Shown here piece by piece: positions 50,961 through 63,520 of a stretch of 64,000 nucleotides of DNA. Position 1 is the stretch's first letter, and each line of letters opens with the position of its first letter. The DNA is from Platycnemis pennipes (taxonomy: Eukaryota; Arthropoda; Insecta; Odonata; Platycnemididae), in assembly GCA_933228895.1 (NCBI GenBank), contig OW121848.1, positions 94,197,470 through 94,261,469 on the forward strand, in the 5' to 3' direction. Below the pieces are notes generated by a model, which searched no databases, was not told the origin of the DNA, and saw only the letters and a program-made list of their open reading frames with translations. The position numbers and the translations under genes were made by a program.

Positions 50961-51959
50961 ACGACTGATTTCAGTGTCCATTAAAAAAAAAGTAAACGCG
51001 TCTGAAACAGGATATTGATGATCATCAGCAATGTGCAATGGATCATGAAATTAAATGAGTTACATCAGGAAAGGTCCCCAGCGGTTTGTTCACGGGAAAA
51101 TAGTTAACGGTGAAAACTGATTCTCTTAGTGCGTAGTCATCTATTACCTGTGACCGATATTAATGGATATTTGCGAATTCGTATGCATTTTAATGAAGGC
51201 ATGAAGGCCAGTGGATTGAGTGCCTGTCTCTTGAATGAAAGGTGAATTCAACAATGCAAATTCTTCTAGTATTCTTCATGATGAACCAGAGTATAGTGAT
51301 TTATGGGGTATCGTACATTAAGAATCTTAAATGAGGATCTGCGGACGAAATTATTACACAGGTTCGTTTATGAGAATACCTTGAATTTGGAAGGTGTTCG
51401 GAAAATAAGTGAAAAATATTTTTTCACCGGAATCATTAGATGTTCTGCCACGACCAGTGGCTATTCAATTCTTCCTTGCTTTGAAGAAATCAAGGTATAG
51501 TTATACAGTATTTTTCCGGAAGTGCAGGTGTTAATACCACTTACAAACTGTTTATTAGCTGAAAATCCAATTTTTACGAGACGGAAAATCTCTGAAATTG
51601 TCGGAAGTTGAACCCAAGTTGTGGGTAACAAGAACTCTAGCCAACACACCAACCTAATCCTCTACGTGATGTGCTAAGGGCATTTATGAATTCGGAAAGA
51701 TATTCGTATGAATTGATCTTTGTTTTCATTCCCCTTTCCACGTTTCGTGTTAAGGTCCCTGAATATCGTGGGCCAAGAAAACTTTTTTCCCCGACTACTT
51801 TCCGTGCTGCCCAAAGATGACCTTCGGACATCTTCGCAGAGTCTTGAAAAAGGACCCCTGAAGAAGAAAGACAATACATGGGTTCAGCAAAGAAACTTTG
51901 TGATAAATCATTATGGTGTAGTGCTTTTAGGCCGCAGCGATAGCCTGGTTGCAGTTATT
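50961..51959. other. intergenic, nothing recognised
   Basis: The ORF at 51720-52139 becomes LINE-like only after about 51960; its first part is unexplained. Confidence 0.35.
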
Positions 51960-52418
51960 CCTTATTTGTTTAATCTCTTAAACAAATTCCAAGACCATAT
52001 TTTCAGTGATGATGTTAAAAATATTTTGCGGACCCCAACTTACTATGGTAGACTGGACCATAATCATAAAATTAGAGAAATAGATTGCCGAACTGACAGA
52101 TTCAAAATGTCCTTTTTCCTCGTACTATTAGGGATATGAATAACGGTAAATATATCCAGTACGAGTGTAGCAATGGATAACATTAGTAGCTGCAAGTTGT
52201 TATAAGGACTTATAGCTAACCCAACTAACGGCATGTTTTTGCATGTATGTTTTGCTATTTTTATCTTTTTTTAAATAGCGTAGTTTTGAACAGTACCTAT
52301 AAAAGTACTGATCCTTTTTTTATGCATGATATGTAGTGCATGTTTGGTGAGAGTTCACCCCCTGCCACACACCTTTATGGTGGCTTGCAGGGTATTATGT
52401 AGATGTAGATTCCGGGGA
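51960..52418 (+). mobile_element. CR1-like LINE, 3'-terminal copy with (GTAGAT)n tail
   Basis: The frame reads LLNKFQDHIFSDDVKNILRT, then YYGRLDHNHKIREIDCRTDR and FKMSFF, parallel to the fragment at 49470-50075. A 3' UTR follows that ends cctgccacacacctttatgg, tggcttgcagggtattatgt and agatgtagat. Confidence 0.75.
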
Positions 52419-52419
52419 G

Positions 52420-52735
52420 GCGACCGACAGCTGAGGTCATTTGACTTGCGCCAATCAGGATAGGTGAGTAATTGGGTATAGTTTGAAATTTTTGAGGAAA
52501 CTTGGGAAGGGTGGAGCAAAACCCGGCGTAGGCATTAACCTACTCTTAACAAAAGGTGTCTAGGAGTTCCACAGCTCAACGTCTCATTCAACGGACAGAG
52601 ACTGCACTTGAAGTACTCTCCACACGGCACTCCAGTAGGGACCGTTATACCTAAGATACGCTTTGATATTGCGGAGACTACGGCCCAGATCTACGTGATG
52701 GGGAGCTTGTTCCCTAACCACTACACTAACCTAAT
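52420..52735 (-). mobile_element. tRNA-derived SINE, minus orientation
   Basis: The plus strand begins ccggggaggcgaccgac and contains aaaacccggcgtaggcat, the complement of the gccgggttt motif. Near 52700-52730 ctaaccactacactaacct is the complement of an A-box-like tagtggttag head. Confidence 0.55.
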
Positions 52736-52959
52736 CTCGATGGAGCCTAAAGTCAGCCATGCAGGCGTTGGTTTGTAGTGCGTGCTTAGTTTCTCCGCCT
52801 ATAAAATTTTCAGCCGAAGTTTTGCGATGAGCTGATAGCTGCGGAGCTATGCGGGACCCAGAGGTTACAATAGGCTCATTATCTAAAGGGGGTGAGGTGG
52901 AAAATATAAAGCTAACCGGGAATGAATAGAATTTTAATTCCGACTTTTCAAGTGCCGAG

Positions 52960-53345
52960 GGATCGTGCTGGAATCTGGCTCTCGAGGGAGGGAGAAGCTT
53001 GGAAGAACATATCCAAAAGTTTTCATTGATTTTTGCCGTTTTCTCTTTTTTCCCCCTCTTTCTCTCTCGCAGAATAATATCCTCACCCCCTATACCCCTT
53101 CCTCATATGCCATTCGATCCACGCCCATCCCTCTTCCCCTTACCTCGGCCTCCCCCTTCCCCCTATCTCTCACTTCGTCCTCCACTCACCCTCTCGATTT
53201 CGCTACCCTTTCCCCTCCTTATTATTGCTCAGTGTCGCAGGGGATGGGATATGGAGTCAGCGAAAAAAAACTTCCTCCTCGCCGCTAACCGCGGAAATGT
53301 TGGTGGTACGCAGATATTCCCCGTTCGCTTTACGACTTCTAGTTA
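52960..53345. repeat. pyrimidine-rich GC block
   Basis: Long C/T-rich plus strand (ttcccctta, ctcccccttcc) from about 53040 to 53225. Two overlapping ORFs are compositional. Confidence 0.45.
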
Positions 53346-53746
53346 AAGTAACATTATGTGGTGCACCATTGAAGTATAGAAGTGATTAAATCATTTATGA
53401 GATGTTCACTTGTTAACTTTGAAAAATTGAAACATACTAACCCTGGTGACTTAATACAGTTGTCCAGAATAAGGTTTTGATTAATTTCCCAAGTTCAAAG
53501 CGACCACCAAATGTGCATTTGTTACAACGAATATTTCGAACGTGAAGTAAGAGAATTTTCCTCTCACTATTATATTTATAAGCTCTCCTTCCATTGAGTT
53601 GATCTCTGTCATTTATGCCGACCAACCGACCCCAGTGTTCAACGCGGAGGTCGATCTAGCCAACTATAACTACTCTAATTTATAGAGCAGAGGTAAGTGC
53701 TAAGCCAACTCCAAGGATTGTGCTAAATTTTCCAGTACTGTGAAAT

Positions 53747-54603
53747 GTTTACATCGAGAGAGCCATCAATGAAATCAAAGAGAAGTCTTCTGGAGTCTCT
53801 ATCCATGGAGAAACAATCAGCATGCTGCGATTCGCTGATGACATAGCACTCATAGCAGAGACAGAGAGGGATCTGAAGAAGATTCTAGTAACCATGGAAA
53901 GGAGAATGACAAGATATCAGCTGAAGATAAATAAGGAGAAGACTAAGGTTTTGGTGTACAGCAAGAAAGAAGAGGCCAAAACCAATGTCAAACTAGGAAA
54001 ACAAAAACTTGATGGGGTTAAAGAGTTCTGTTACCTAAGAAGCAGAGTAACAAACGATGAACGAAGCAAGAAAGAAATAATAGAATAGTTCAGGCAAAGA
54101 GGGCATTCTATCAAAAGAAGAATCTACTTACAGCTGGAAATGCAAGCATAGAAGTAAGGAAACAGTACATCAGAACATACATCTGGAGCATGTTTCTTTA
54201 CGGTAGTGAGTCATGGACGATGACAGCAGCGGAGAAGAAAAGGGTAGAAGCATTCAAAATATGGTGCTACAGAAGAATGATGAAGATTAAATGGATCGAC
54301 GGAGTAAGTAACGAGGAAGTCCTAAGAAGAGTGGGAGAAAAGGGAAGTGTGCTGACAACTCTAAAAAGAAGAAGGGGCAACTTAATCGGCCATATCTTGA
54401 GACACGATGGCCTGATGAAGACTATCTTCGAGGGAAAAGTGAACGAGAAGATTGGAAAAGGCAGATCTCGTATGAGATACATGGAACATGATGTGAAGGA
54501 TGTAAAAGAGAAGAATTACGTCACAATGAAAAGGTTGGTCGATAGAAGAATCAAGTGGAAAGCTGCGTCAAACCAATCCTAGGATTGTTGACCAATGATG
54601 ATG
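53747..54603 (+). mobile_element. 5'-truncated RTE-like LINE, copy C
   Basis: A 10-bp duplication actgtgaaat flanks it (53737-53746 and 54604-54613); the tail is (ATG)n. It begins in the RT palm with RFADDIALIAETERDLKK (53825 on) and continues to NVKLGKQKLDGVKEFCYL. After one frameshift near 54090 it reads YGSESWTMTAAEKKRVEAF, LIGHILRHDGLMKTIFEGKV and KAASNQS with a stop at 54580-54582. It is the best-preserved 3' part of this family here and lies on the opposite strand to copies A and B. Confidence 0.85.
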
Positions 54604-54613
54604 ACTGTGAAAT

Positions 54614-55200
54614 TAGGTCCATTGTTCGGAGAAAGTTATAATTGACTCATTTATTTTCTTCGAAAAGAGTGGCAAATAAGCCGTCTGTAAGGTGTTCCTT
54701 TTCCTGTTCTTTCTCATCACCCTACATCCTATCCTTCCATCTCTCCTTCCCTGTCCTGTCACTCTCGCCTGGATTCTTGGATTTATAAGTTACTGGCTAC
54801 AGCCACATTCTTATTAGCATATAGTCGTTACTAATAACCTACTTCTTATTTGTCAGTTATATTCATATATGTCACCTATCATTTTTCTACATGTATCATT
54901 GATGTTAATCAGGATTCAGTGTATTTTACTCTCCTAGATTTTGTGTTCTCTTATATTTTCCCGAATGTTCTTATTTCAATTTTTCGCCTTGAAATACATC
55001 AGTACCTACAGTTGTAAGTTTCCCTTTCCTTTTATTTCGTTTCGTAAAGTGTCCATATAGCTATTCTACTTTTTATTTTTAATATAAAATTGAACGAACC
55101 ATATTTGTATGTACAACATGATGTTCATACGTAAAATAAAATTATCTATCTGTCTATGAAAATCTCAGGCTGGTGTCCTAAAACACCCTGCCAAACGTCC
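54614..55200. other. intergenic; possible LINE 3' UTR
   Basis: T-rich and AT-rich, ending in aataaaattatctatctgtc, a tail type seen in LINEs. No coding homology upstream, so the identity is open. Confidence 0.25.
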
Positions 55201-55209
55201 TAGCTCTCG

Positions 55210-56000
55210 AAGAACATGATAGATGTCCCGTTGTAAGCATCCTCTCCTCGCACATAATCCATACTCAACCTCTAAGTCGTTTCAATCAACTCCTGGAAAC
55301 CTTTTCTCCCTGTGGTCACATATATATGTTTCATCTTATTTCGCTCCTTTTATATTTTTATTTCGGTCGATGAAGCTGTGTCCCAAGCCTGTACGTCGTC
55401 TTGAAGCGGACACCATCCCGGTTTACGTTCTCATCCACGTTCCTCTACATACTCACATCTTTCTCTCTTGGCGGGCGTGGAACATCTCATGGATTTTTTT
55501 TCATGCTGGAGCATCCCCAGTATTTCTGCTTCTGTTTTTCTCGTCCATTACTCCCTTCTTTGTTTTTCATTCCCTCGCCACCCCGGTCCCCCTTCTACCC
55601 TCTTCCCAACCCGTGCCCGTCTGCATCGCGGCCTCGATTTCAGTGTGGACCGTCGGCGCTGGGGATTTCTTGCTTTATTTCGCTCGACTTTTATTTATGC
55701 GGCCCAAAAAGTGGGCCGCGGATTGAAGTGTGACTTCACGGGGGAGGCTGGGAAGAATGGATGGAAGAATGAGGTGGGGGAAAGGGGGGTTTGAGGAGAT
55801 GAGGAAGGAAGGCCTGGGGAGGGAGGTTTGGCAGGGAGAGTGGAGAGACAGTAAGTACAACAAGGAGCAATGTAGGCCGTTGCTCTGCTTTAGGAGACGA
55901 GCTGGAAAGGGAGGGAGGCTGGAGGGACCAGGAGAGGGAGTGTTTTACCCTTGCAATAGGAGAATGGCGTCACTCTCTCCCGAAAGTATTCATTTTTTTA
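55210..56000. repeat. GC-rich block, pyrimidine-rich then purine-rich
   Basis: The plus strand is C/T-rich to about 55620 and G-rich from 55735 to 55950 (gggaggct, gggaggga). Several overlapping ORFs of 60-170 codons in all frames have no conserved motif. Confidence 0.45.
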
Positions 56001-57630
56001 GCTACCGATGTATTTCGCCCAATGCGTCGTGCCTTTTTATTATTAACATCACACGAATATTATGCGGGTGTACCTGAACAATCGGAAAGACTTCCTTCGA
56101 AATAACTATTTAGTTTCGATTATGAACTTTTCGTGTCATCGCGCGCTTGTGAACAGTGAACTTATCGGGCCGGTATAAATAACATCGCGATGCACCCACC
56201 CTCTTACGTCCTCCATGGATTTCTTCTCAAGGGGATAATTAGCCTCGTGGAATTTCCAAGTTTCTTCCTGCACGATGTGGATGCGATTTACAAGGAAGAT
56301 TTATTGAGAAAAAGGTGTGCGGATATTTTTTTAAATGCTAGCCAGCAGAAGTTAAAAAAAATCGTGATCCGATGAATCCGTGCCAAGAGTCATAAGTATC
56401 GTCTGAGCTCAGAGCTCCTAGGAAGGAAATGATCCGAAGAGAAATGGGAATGGAAATCATTGCGCGCAATCACACCCCCAAGAGTTGGCAAATTCACAAA
56501 ATTGTCGAAGCTCGCCGGTGAAAAAAATAATGAGAAATAACGGAGATTAGAATACCAATTTCTCAATCGCTGAATTGCTAAATGTGCATTTGAATTACGG
56601 TTTTGATCCCCGTTGTTCTGAAGTGAAGAAATAAGGGGACATCCATGTATTATGTAGCGCTGATTTTTCACTTTTTTGATTCCCGTTCCTCCCATAACGG
56701 AATGTAACATTATTATACCCTCCTTTGCTATCTATCGCTGCCAATGGAACGCATCTTTTTGTTAATGTTAAAATACATGTATAATGTATATGTTATTTAT
56801 TCCTTATGGTATTATTTATTCAAGTTATTTATCATAATTATTATTTGAAGAAAAATGTAATTAAATAATCGCTTCGGTTGGTATGACCCCTCCCCCCCGT
56901 GTAATGGTATATAATTTATGGCTGGCCCCTAATCAGTGCATTCCGTTGCACTAATTGCTGTCGTAACGCATGACGAATAAAGTGTGGACTTAAAGTGTGA
57001 GTATGTTGTTCACCTTAATCTCTTTTTTCACTTTTCGGAAACCCACCTTGAATTTAGATGACCAGTGCTGACGTATTTTGTGCTTGAGTGAGCACTCTAG
57101 AAAGCTATTTTACAGAGCGTTTCTCTTGCGACAAAGTTCCCGTCGTTTGGACTGTTTCTTGTGTCTATGCACTGCCATTGAACTTTTTGGGTGGATTGCA
57201 AAGCTTAGACAGTGATCAAACCAACTCCGCAAAAAAGATTGAACCCAGTTTTAATCAGTGGCGAGGCTACAATATTCTCTAGGCCATGCAAAAGTCGTGG
57301 TCCAAAAGCAACCAAAGTTTAGAGAATATTGTTGTGTAGTCGTCCCTCAAATTGAAAATTAGTAGTTTATAAGAAAATCGCCGTGACCATTTCAATCGCT
57401 ATCTGGCAATAAACAGAGGTTAAGAACAACAATAGCGTTAAGAAATATTCTGCGATAGTTAGCCGTGTTTTCCAAAGACGTAAAGTAAATTGCTTTTTCC
57501 CGGGGGAGTAAATGTCGTAGGTTTGGACGACAGAGAGGTTGCCTTACTTGTGTGACTACGCATTGGTCGAGTGGTATCCTAATTTATTAACAGGATAAGG
57601 CGCTATAATTCATGGCTCACACTCTGGGTA
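56001..57630. other. intergenic, nothing recognised
   Basis: AT-rich with a short (tattta)-like region near 56760-56880. No feature supported. Confidence 0.35.
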
Positions 57631-57639
57631 TGGCACAGG

Positions 57640-57900
57640 TTACGGCCAGGACGATCGGCGCAAGAAGCTAGACAGGGAAGGGAGTTCCTGGTTTGCCGCG
57701 AGGAAGAAGAGCCGGAGAAAGCATCGAGGGGCGTCAAGGTGTTTTACCTCGGAGGACGGCTGCTCAGAGCTGCCCAGGGTACGAAGGGCATCCGCGGTCA
57801 TCACCCCAGTGACGGAGTAGGCTGGGCTAGGTCCCCTGCGAGGCCTTCGATTCGTAATTTGATGACGCAGGATTAGCTCCACCTCCCAAACACCCACTCA
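57640..57900 (-). other. GC-rich ORF of unknown nature
   Basis: An 85-codon ORF (TNRRPRRGPSPAYSVTG and ALRTLGSSEQPSSEVKHL) in a GC-rich patch. The style is that of retroelement ORF ends in arthropods, but I cannot assign it and the plus strand is also open in places. Confidence 0.2.
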
Positions 57901-58015
57901 TCAACGGGGCAATGCGAACTGGTGTCTACAGATCATGATTCAGCGATCATCATCTTAGGTCCACCTCATGTCACCGGCCCTGGGACTTTCTATTCTAGAG
58001 TCAGTAAAGAAATAG

Positions 58016-58270
58016 GAGTCAGATTGCTGTAGTGGTTAGAGTACTTACCTTTCACCTCGGCGTCCTGGGTTCGGATCCCGGCAAAGGTTGATGTTTTTGA
58101 TAAGTTAAGGTTTGGTTTCGTTAGTAAGGGGACCCCTTCTTGAATTCTCTGTGGAGAGCATCTGAGTTCAATGCTCCCTCCGTCAGATGCGACGTTGACC
58201 CAAGGTCCCCTTGGGAGTCTTTCATTACGGGTTGGCTTGTGTCAACGCCGGGTTTCTCTCCAACCTGACT
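58016..58270 (+). mobile_element. tRNA-derived SINE
   Basis: tgctgtagtggttagagtac (A-box region) and GGTTCGGATCC (B box, 58068-58078) form the head. The body ends with cgccgggtttctctccaacc, the shared 3' motif of SINE copies in this window. Confidence 0.7.
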
Positions 58271-59560
58271 TCTTATTTTTTTCATTTTCATCTATGTATG
58301 CGTTTCTCTTTCCCTTCCTCCCGTTCTGAAGCGCCTTTGAGGAACAGACCAGAAACCACAGATTATTCGACGCGTACAGTCTGCGGCTTCATAAGTCTCC
58401 ATCTAAACGGTGGTTTAAAACCAATTCTTGCAATCCACCTGCCAATTTTCTCGCCAAGTGTGTCAGCGTGAGACTCATCTCCTTTACCTCCTGTCCCAGC
58501 TTGAAATCAACGCGATGAGGTGTGCCCACTGCCAATCCCTCCCCCTATTCTTTCCACGACATCTTTCTCCGCTCCTTCGGAGTCTCCTCCATTGTCTTAC
58601 TCCCACTGATATTTCTCCCTCGACCTTACATCCTTCCCCTCGTCTTCCTCTCTTCGAATCCAACATTTCTCCCCCCCTTTTGGAATAGCTGGAGCCTTTG
58701 TAAACTCTTCTCTCATTGAGTGGCACGAGTGGGAAGTCCGTTTCTCGGATCGGTGGAATGAGAGAGGAGAATGAAGGGAAGGGTGGGGTTGGATCGGTGA
58801 AGACGGGGGCGTTGCGGGGGAGGGGACGAAGTGTCAAATGAGGGGGTGAGGTGGGGTTGGATTGGAGAGAGTCGGAAGGTGGGAAGGGGGTGAGGAAGAG
58901 GGTGGAAAAGTGTTCGAGGTGGAGAGGGATTCGGTGAGGGAGGCGGGAAGGTGGGGTTGGAAGTTTCTTCCTCCGAATTCCCGAAAGTTTCCTACCCATC
59001 ATCGGCGATGGACCGCCAAAGTCTGGGGTAGACTTTTATGGTTGATGATTCCGGGTTCCTCTCACTTTGCAGCCTGACGAGGGCGAAGTACCACCTATCC
59101 CCTACTCCCTTTTCTCTCTCCCACTCCTTCCCCTCCTCATTCTGGTCCCACTCCCCACCCCACCTCCTCGAAAACCTTCCTTCCCTCCCTCCCCTCCCTC
59201 CAGGCTCTCCTCGGGGTGCGACCCTTTCATCCCCATGCGTTTATTTTCCTCCTTTGTGCGATGCTGCGAGTTTCTCTGATCTTCAGTGAATCCATTTGAA
59301 GAGCCGTCGTCGTCATCGTAGGAATCCATTTTTTCCCTCAATGCGCGCCACCGTCCCTCAGCCGTTTTGCGTTTTCGTTTCCAACCGTATTACCTGCTCC
59401 TCCTCCTTCAGCGCCGCGGAGTATAAACGTATTCAGATGGCGACATTTCCCGGTGGGGTCTCCGTCTGTAGCTTTGAGACTTTTCTTTTTCGTTTCATTG
59501 TACTATGGTGCGCTCAACGTTCGAATGGCTCTCTTGACTTTAGCTCTGGAGTTCTCCTTG
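58271..59560. repeat. alternating pyrimidine/purine-rich GC blocks
   Basis: Plus strand C/T-rich at 58300-58720, G/A-rich at 58750-58960, and C/T-rich again at 59090-59220. ORFs up to 172 codons on either strand are low-complexity and without motif. Confidence 0.5.
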
Positions 59561-61030
59561 CCATAACGTGAGATGTTTGGAATTCACTCTTCATTACACC
59601 AAGGCACCTTTAAAATGCATCCTTTGATGCTCGAGTATTATATTGATTCGCAGTTGTATTAGTTTCAGTTGCCGACTGGTTTAATTGTAGGTTCTTTTTA
59701 TTACAGAACCACGGCTATTCAACGAGTCAGTGGAGCACAATTTCAATTTTTTGATGATTTGTCATCTACAATCAAGTCCATCAATCACCCAAGGGCGTTA
59801 AGTATTTTCTGAGAACTGCGTTTGATTATTTCAACTTGGGTACCCAACGCATTTTCCCATTCTTCAATCAACAAACCCGTTCAGAGAAGATTTGTTGGAA
59901 TTTACATGAGAAATCATTCAATCATTTCACAAGTTATTTTGTAAACTAAATATTTCCGAAATTTATGTTTGGCTTCATTTTTTTCCTCAGGAATGTATTC
60001 TGTTTCTAATCCAGCAAAACTTATGAAGTGATATGGTTGCTATTGCCTAATTTCTGCCGGTCATCTCAAGCTGGAGCTATTCACTTGTTAAGTTCCAAGA
60101 ATTTTTCTTCACGTAACAACTTTTTTTTCTTCATGACGCGATTTTTTGCAACACATTTACTGTCCATTTTCCTTAATAGAATCGAAACTTGTGGAACAGG
60201 AGCGATGGAAACAGAAATATGTACACAAAATTAACTTTGCTGGAGGCTCTTTTACGAGTAAATTGCTGGATTTAATATGAATGTTTCGCCAATGATTTAG
60301 ATTTCCGTGGAATAACCTAACGACCCTCAAGCATTGTCCTCAATTCATCGGATTTATTATGCTGGTCTTATTTAAAAAAAACAATGAGTACACGTGTATC
60401 TATAGCATATTTTTTTTAACATGTGACCTTCATGTGATACTTCGTGGCTCAATCCGGTAGCTCAATCAGTTTTATGTCTATATATATATTTCTTTTATGA
60501 TTTGGCTTTTATACTCGACGTGTTATCCTCAAGACTGGAGGGCTAGAATTTTTTTTAAGTCTATTATTTTATTGGAATATTTGTCTGACCTCATTTGTTA
60601 CTGACGCATTCTAACTTCAAACTCTATACTCAGTTCGAAAAGATGGAATACTTTTACGGCCAGGCGCGATTAAAAAATGTTTTGGAACATGCCCATCAAG
60701 ACTTTCCGTGATTGAACTTTCTATTTAATGGTGGGAAACTTATCCTCTCTCGGTCTTCAGATGGGATTCGCACGATCGTCGATGGAAACTCCTACCGCAT
60801 TCAAGAATGGGGGAATTCGAATCAGTCTGGGATATTGAGATTGTTATCAAGTCGGTGTCTGGAGAAGCAAAGAAGAACTTACTGAATTTTCTTGGGTGGG
60901 AATGAGATGGCATATCTAGGACTTAATCGAGTCATGACGATCGTTTTTTAAAATCTGCAGTCATTCAAGATGTGAGAAAAGTCTGCTTGAAAACTGTAGT
61001 GAGTCCTCATTCTACTCTCGTAGTTGTAGT
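59561..61030. other. intergenic, nothing recognised
   Basis: AT-rich, no repeat or gene supported. Confidence 0.4.
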
Positions 61031-61034
61031 CATT

Positions 61035-61220
61035 ACGGGGAGGCGACCAACAGCGCTGGTCATTGGTGCCAGTTCAGGACACCGGGTGATTGGTTACGGT
61101 TATGAATTTTTCAAACAATGGAGGAAGAGTGGAGAGAAACCCGGCGTCGGCATAATGCTACTCTTTACGTAAAGCAACACGGAATACACGGCTTAGCGTC
61201 CCATCCGAAGAACCGAGTAG
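61035..61220 (-). mobile_element. SINE fragment, minus orientation
   Basis: The plus strand reads ggggaggcgaccaacagcgc and gagagaaacccggcgtcggc, the complement of the family 3' motif. The tRNA-like head is not clear. Confidence 0.5.
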
Positions 61221-61254
61221 GTACTCAGGTGTAAAAGGTGACATATCTATTCGA

Positions 61255-61335
61255 TTGAAAAGAAACAATCGAGTGGAAGGCTACGTCAAACCATTCTTAG
61301 AACTTTAGGACTGTTGACCGAAAATGAGATGAGAT
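61255..61335 (+). mobile_element. RTE-like LINE 3' tail
   Basis: aatcgagtggaaggctacgt, caaaccattcttagaac and gactgttgaccg match the last codons and 3' end of copies A to C, followed by a gagat repeat in place of (ATG)n. Confidence 0.6.
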
Positions 61336-62975
61336 GAGAAGTGAAACAAGGTTTGACGGAATACCCCCAAAGTACTCGGAGAGGGGACGAATTCCACTCG
61401 CGGTTGAGCATAGTGAACTCTACCTATATACATCAAATGGCCTTATTGTCGAGCGCTATTTTATTTTAAAAACATTATTAAAGCCGTTAAGAAACTGCTT
61501 TAGAAGTGTGACCATACTAGTAGCTGAAGTGTGGACCATACTAGTAGCCTGCTAGTAGGGATCTATATTGGATTGAAGCCTGCGAGAGTCGTTCAATACG
61601 TATGTTTTCAATTCTTTTGTGGAATAAATGTCTCATTCTCTCTCTAAAATTGCTAGTTGAACTAAAGAATGTATCAATTAAAATTTCAATCATTGCATAT
61701 ATAAAATCTTGTGAAACAAATACAACATATTCACGACACCTGAAATTCACATTGAAGCCCGTGTATCCGTACCTACCAAGATGGCCGCTGGCTTCTCAAA
61801 TCAACTGCGAAGCCTCCTCCAGTACATTCTGACTACCTTGATAACTATCTACATTGATGCATTGAAGTTAACAATGCCAACATTTGATAATACTATTGAA
61901 ATTTGAGTTTATTTCAAGTAAAGAAGACTGCGTATGTAATTTCATTTTCGTCGTATTTATTTCTTTTCCATAATAAATAACTAACAGTTCACCGTTGCTA
62001 TTTGAAGCTTCCTCACGCACCAAGGGCGTTCTTTTTCACTTTAGCGAACCAACTGCTTCGATCCGATTAAGTCAATCGGCATTTGAGGTAGTTGACGGGG
62101 AAAAACAGGTTTATTTTTCGAGAGGCCGTTTTCAAACGTTCCAATGAAACGTTTTTATCTTAAAAAATATTTTTTCACATTTTGTTCATTTAATGTATAA
62201 TTTTTACATGTAAATGTAGCTACTCCAAACATTTGTGGCACTACTGTCCAAGGCCGATATAAACGGATGCATTATCTATTCCAAGTAAACTACTCCAAAG
62301 GCAAAATCGAAAAACATAATGAAAATTTCTTACGAAGGTGTATATGATGAGGAATACGTCACGTTGAAAATCACAAGTGAATACTCGGTGGTCTGTAACA
62401 CATAAATCTTGGGGGCTTGTAAGATGAAGATCCATGAAAAAACAGGCTGAATGTTATTTATGTTATAGGTGAAAAATGTTAAAGGTGTGAGAAAGTGTAT
62501 TAATAAATATCAGTTTTTTTCAATTTTTATCCTCCTACAACAGTAGTCTTCAATTATTTATTTAGATATTTTGCAGCAACCGTTTCAAAAGGATACCATA
62601 TGTATTGTGTAAGATACCTGTCGTCAATGATATCGTTTTAAAATTAGAGAAAACGTACTATACAAGCCATTAGGGCAGGTAAAAGGTAAAAGGAAACGAT
62701 TGTAACATTATGAATCGAACACACTATGTGTAAAGCCATCTATCAATGTAATAAAAAAATAATTTTTCGCAATCTTTTCGAATAAAATTAAAAAAAAATT
62801 TTTTAACGTTTGAAACCTTTGGTTTTTTTTGGTGCCCATCACTAATTTGAGGCGGTGGCGCATCAATGCGATTGGTGCATAAAACGAAAGACGTCCCTAG
62901 TCTCCCTACCAAGCCCCTCCATTGGCCGAGTGACACGCTTTGTACGTTCATAGGAGTTTTATCTTTTTGTATCTA
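61336..62975. other. intergenic, nothing recognised
   Basis: AT-rich. Short ORFs only. A local duplication (gaccatactagtagc) occurs at 61509-61551. Confidence 0.4.
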
Positions 62976-63019
62976 ATGTGCTGATTTCTATTTTATCTTA
63001 TTATCTTAGTATCTTAGGC

Positions 63020-63520
63020 TTGTGGAGGGAAGATGAGTCGGAATTCGAGGAGAGGGGAAGAGACGCATGGAGAGGATTACGAAAAGGAAAGCGTCGACGA
63101 AGGAAGGGAAGGGAGGGTTTTTTTTGCGGGCGGTTTGTGCTTAGAGGAGGAGGAGGAATTAAAAGAAAAGCGCATTTCAGCGTGAGCGGTGGGGGGAGAT
63201 GGCATTTTTGAGGCCGGGTGTTTGGAAGGGAGGAGACGGGGTTGGCGGATGTTGGCGAGGCGAGAATCTGTCGGGGGAGGGGAATTGGATGCAAACGAGG
63301 AAGGGGAGGGAAGCGGGCGGAATGGGTTTGGGGGGTGGGGGGAGAGCTCGTGGAGGACAGAGGGATGGCATCCATGCGATGTCGAGACAGAGGAATAAGG
63401 AGGGAGGAAAGGTACTGGGAGTGAGTGCCCGAGGAGGGAAACTGGTAGAATGGCGGTGTAATGTTAAAAGGAGGTGGGAAGATGGTAATGGAGGGTGGGG
63501 GATCCTTTAAGCGTTTCCCC
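63020..63520. repeat. G-rich purine block with G-quadruplex potential
   Basis: The plus strand has many runs of three or more G within short distances (about 63180-63360). ORFs through it on both strands are compositional. Confidence 0.5.

Noticed and set aside
58271..59560. ORFs up to 172 codons in GC-rich blocks
   Set aside because: Low-complexity Pro/Ser/Arg/Gly translations on both strands reflect base composition.
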